Shown here piece by piece: positions 24,112-24,935 of a DNA stretch of 24,935 nucleotides. The notes beneath the pieces are model-generated. The model had not been told where the DNA came from and did not search any database. It saw only the letters and a list, made by a program, of their open reading frames with translations. The translations under genes were made by a program, and so were the position numbers. Location: the IMG/VR virus record IMGVR_UViG_3300015360_000188, positions 1-24,935 of that record. One strand, given 5' to 3'. The first letter of the stretch is position 1. The number at the start of each line of letters is the position of its first letter. The DNA is from a virus.

Positions 24112-24140
24112 TCTATACAACACTTGTGTTGGGCAGTCAA
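24112..24140 (-). promoter_or_regulatory. Glycosyltransferase promoter with palindromic operator in the spacer
   Basis: On the - strand, TTGACT (24135-24140, 5 of 6) and TATAGA (24112-24117, 4 of 6) are separated by exactly 17 bases. The spacer contains the inverted repeat CAACAC-TT-GTGTTG (+ strand reading, 24118-24131), abutting the -10. An inverted repeat in this position is a classical repressor site. Transcription would begin near 24105, giving a ~19-base leader that includes the ribosome binding site. Confidence 0.55.
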
Positions 24141-24189
24141 CAGTTAAATATTTTAATGAGATTGTGTGAATTGACCAATCCCCTGTTCT

Positions 24190-24238
24190 ATTAGAAGTTG
24201 ATAGCGGATCTATATCTTGATATAATCCAACTTCTAAT
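24190..24238. other. Long nested inverted repeat (hairpin) in divergent intergenic region
   Basis: A perfect 11-bp inverted repeat, ATTAGAAGTTG (24190-24200) and CAACTTCTAAT (24228-24238), encloses a second one, TATATC-TT-GATATA (24211-24224), which extends outward by GGAT/ATCC with one bulged C. Folded, it is a stem of about 20 pairs with one asymmetric internal loop. No U-tract follows on either strand, so it is not a standard intrinsic terminator. It lies between the divergent glycosyltransferase promoter and the late promoter of the 24286 gene. Confidence 0.8.
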
Positions 24239-24272
24239 GATGAACACGATGAGGTAATTTTTCAAATTAATT

Positions 24273-24280
24273 TATAAATA
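24273..24280 (+). promoter_or_regulatory. T4-type late promoter (perfect TATAAATA)
   Basis: The octamer TATAAATA matches the T4 late consensus at all eight positions, the only perfect copy I found in the window. With T4 spacing, transcription would start at about 24286. This matters for the start of the downstream gene, because an ATG at 24286 would then have no leader. Confidence 0.7.
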
Positions 24281-24285
24281 TTGCT

Positions 24286-24935
24286 ATGAATATGAGAGAA
24301 ATAATTAATATTGTTGAAGGGGTGGACGACTTGGCAAAAATGAACCGCCGAAGGTTTCTCCAAGGTCTTGGATCACTCGGTACAACGGCGCTGGCGCCTG
24401 GCAAGGTGGCGGCGGGGGCGGCCACGAGGGTGTTAACGAAGTCGCTGGCAGCAGCTACTTCTCCGAGGGCATTGGCCGCTTTATCAGAACTTATGAAAAC
24501 ATTTAATCCAGAGATAGTAAGATCAATTTTTACGGCCAGGGAGCTTAGACACTATGGCTGGAGACCAGTACGTGACATATTAGAGAAACACGGATTTAGT
24601 GAAATGACAGAAATTGTCTGCCCTATTTGCAATGGTTCTGGTTCGACGTCCGAGCTTAATAAGTGGGGAGATCATAGATGTCTCAAATGTACCGATGGAT
24701 ACAAAGTAATCTTGCCTTATCAGCACCCCAACCTTTACAAAGGAGATTCCAATCCAGACAGCCCCGACATCGATACGGGAAACGGGGAATGGACACTCGA
24801 GCATTTTAGATCGGCATTCGATCCAGATCAATTTGTGGATTTAAAAAAAACGCTTGAATCAAATGCATTAGAATGGTATCGAGGGGTGGCTCGAACTATG
24901 GGAGTAAAGGTTGGCCCTGTGGGGCCGAAACGCGG
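24286..24935 (+). CDS. Unfinished gene: twin-arginine-like N-terminus plus zinc ribbon, 3'-truncated
   Basis: An uninterrupted frame of 216 codons runs off the right edge. From the ATG at 24286 it encodes MNMREIINIVEG, then MNRRRFLQGLGSLGTTALAP at 19-38, which fits a twin-arginine signal (RR at 21-22, F24, L25, weakly hydrophobic Gly/Ala stretch). An Ala-rich stretch follows to about 67, then a helical region. A four-cysteine zinc ribbon follows: CPICNGSGS at 112-120 and CLKC at 132-135, of the DnaJ CxxCxGxG kind. Two starts compete. The ATG at 24286 (or 24292) lacks a ribosome binding site and would be leaderless from the late promoter. A TTG at 24331 has AAGGGG (24317-24322) eight bases upstream and would begin MAKMNRRRFLQ. 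Signs of function: late promoter, intact frame. No named family recognised. Confidence 0.65.
   Translation, partial: MNMREIINIVEGVDDLAKMNRRRFLQGLGSLGTTALAPGKVAAGAATRVLTKSLAAATSPRALAALSELMKTFNPEIVRSIFTARELRHYGWRPVRDILEKHGFSEMTEIVCPICNGSGSTSELNKWGDHRCLKCTDGYKVILPYQHPNLYKGDSNPDSPDIDTGNGEWTLEHFRSAFDPDQFVDLKKTLESNALEWYRGVARTMGVKVGPVGPKR

Overview
The window looks like part of the genome of a T4-like, contractile-tailed bacteriophage (Caudoviricetes, T4-like myovirus), most like those known from marine and freshwater metagenomes. The grounds are a block of tail-fibre genes on the + strand facing a block of nucleotide-metabolism and small conserved genes on the - strand, tightly packed and overlapping genes, a perfect T4-type late-promoter octamer (TATAAATA), a T4 RNase H-like exonuclease, thymidylate synthase, FolE and QueE, a MoxR/VWA pair and a phage-type glycosyltransferase. 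The host cannot be read from the sequence. No tRNA, rRNA, CRISPR array, integrase or transposase was seen.

Layout. (1) 1-13139, + strand, structural/adsorption region. It holds the 3' part of a very large beta-rich virion protein, a second virion protein, and then an array of fibre genes. Four of these (starts 5612, 6385, 8958, 11329) share one N-terminal anchor-like domain and carry different distal parts: a tail-collar domain, a viral-type beta C-terminus, a gp53-like C-terminus after a collagen/poly-Gly stalk, and a second collagen-like fibre. Between them lie a fibre-like gene of strikingly different base composition (7723-8910, GC-rich), a tail-fibre assembly chaperone, a small W/G-rich protein and an Ig-like protein ending in 22 consecutive glycines. 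(2) 13136-17711, - strand: thyA, three small conserved genes, a VWA/metallopeptidase-like protein and a MoxR AAA+ ATPase. The last two each have their own consensus-like sigma70 promoter, with an intrinsic terminator between them. (3) 17805-22880, - strand: a dense cluster of eleven genes joined by TAATG junctions or short overlaps: folE, a VSR-nuclease-like fragment, a zinc-finger protein, queE, two unknowns, the exonuclease and four more unknowns. (4) 22983-24086, - strand: a GT-B glycosyltransferase whose promoter spacer contains a palindrome. (5) 24087-24285: a 199-base divergent intergenic region, the longest gene-free stretch here, with a long nested hairpin and the late promoter. (6) 24286-end, + strand: the start of an unfinished gene with a twin-arginine-like motif and a zinc ribbon, possibly a packaged internal protein.

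How it fits together. The + strand block would build the host-recognition apparatus late in infection. The - strand genes serve DNA synthesis (ThyA, exonuclease), pterin/7-deazaguanine chemistry (FolE, QueE), macromolecular remodelling (MoxR + VWA) and possibly glycosylation of DNA or virion. Most of the small genes have no function I can assign. All family assignments come from reading motifs by eye; no database search was run.
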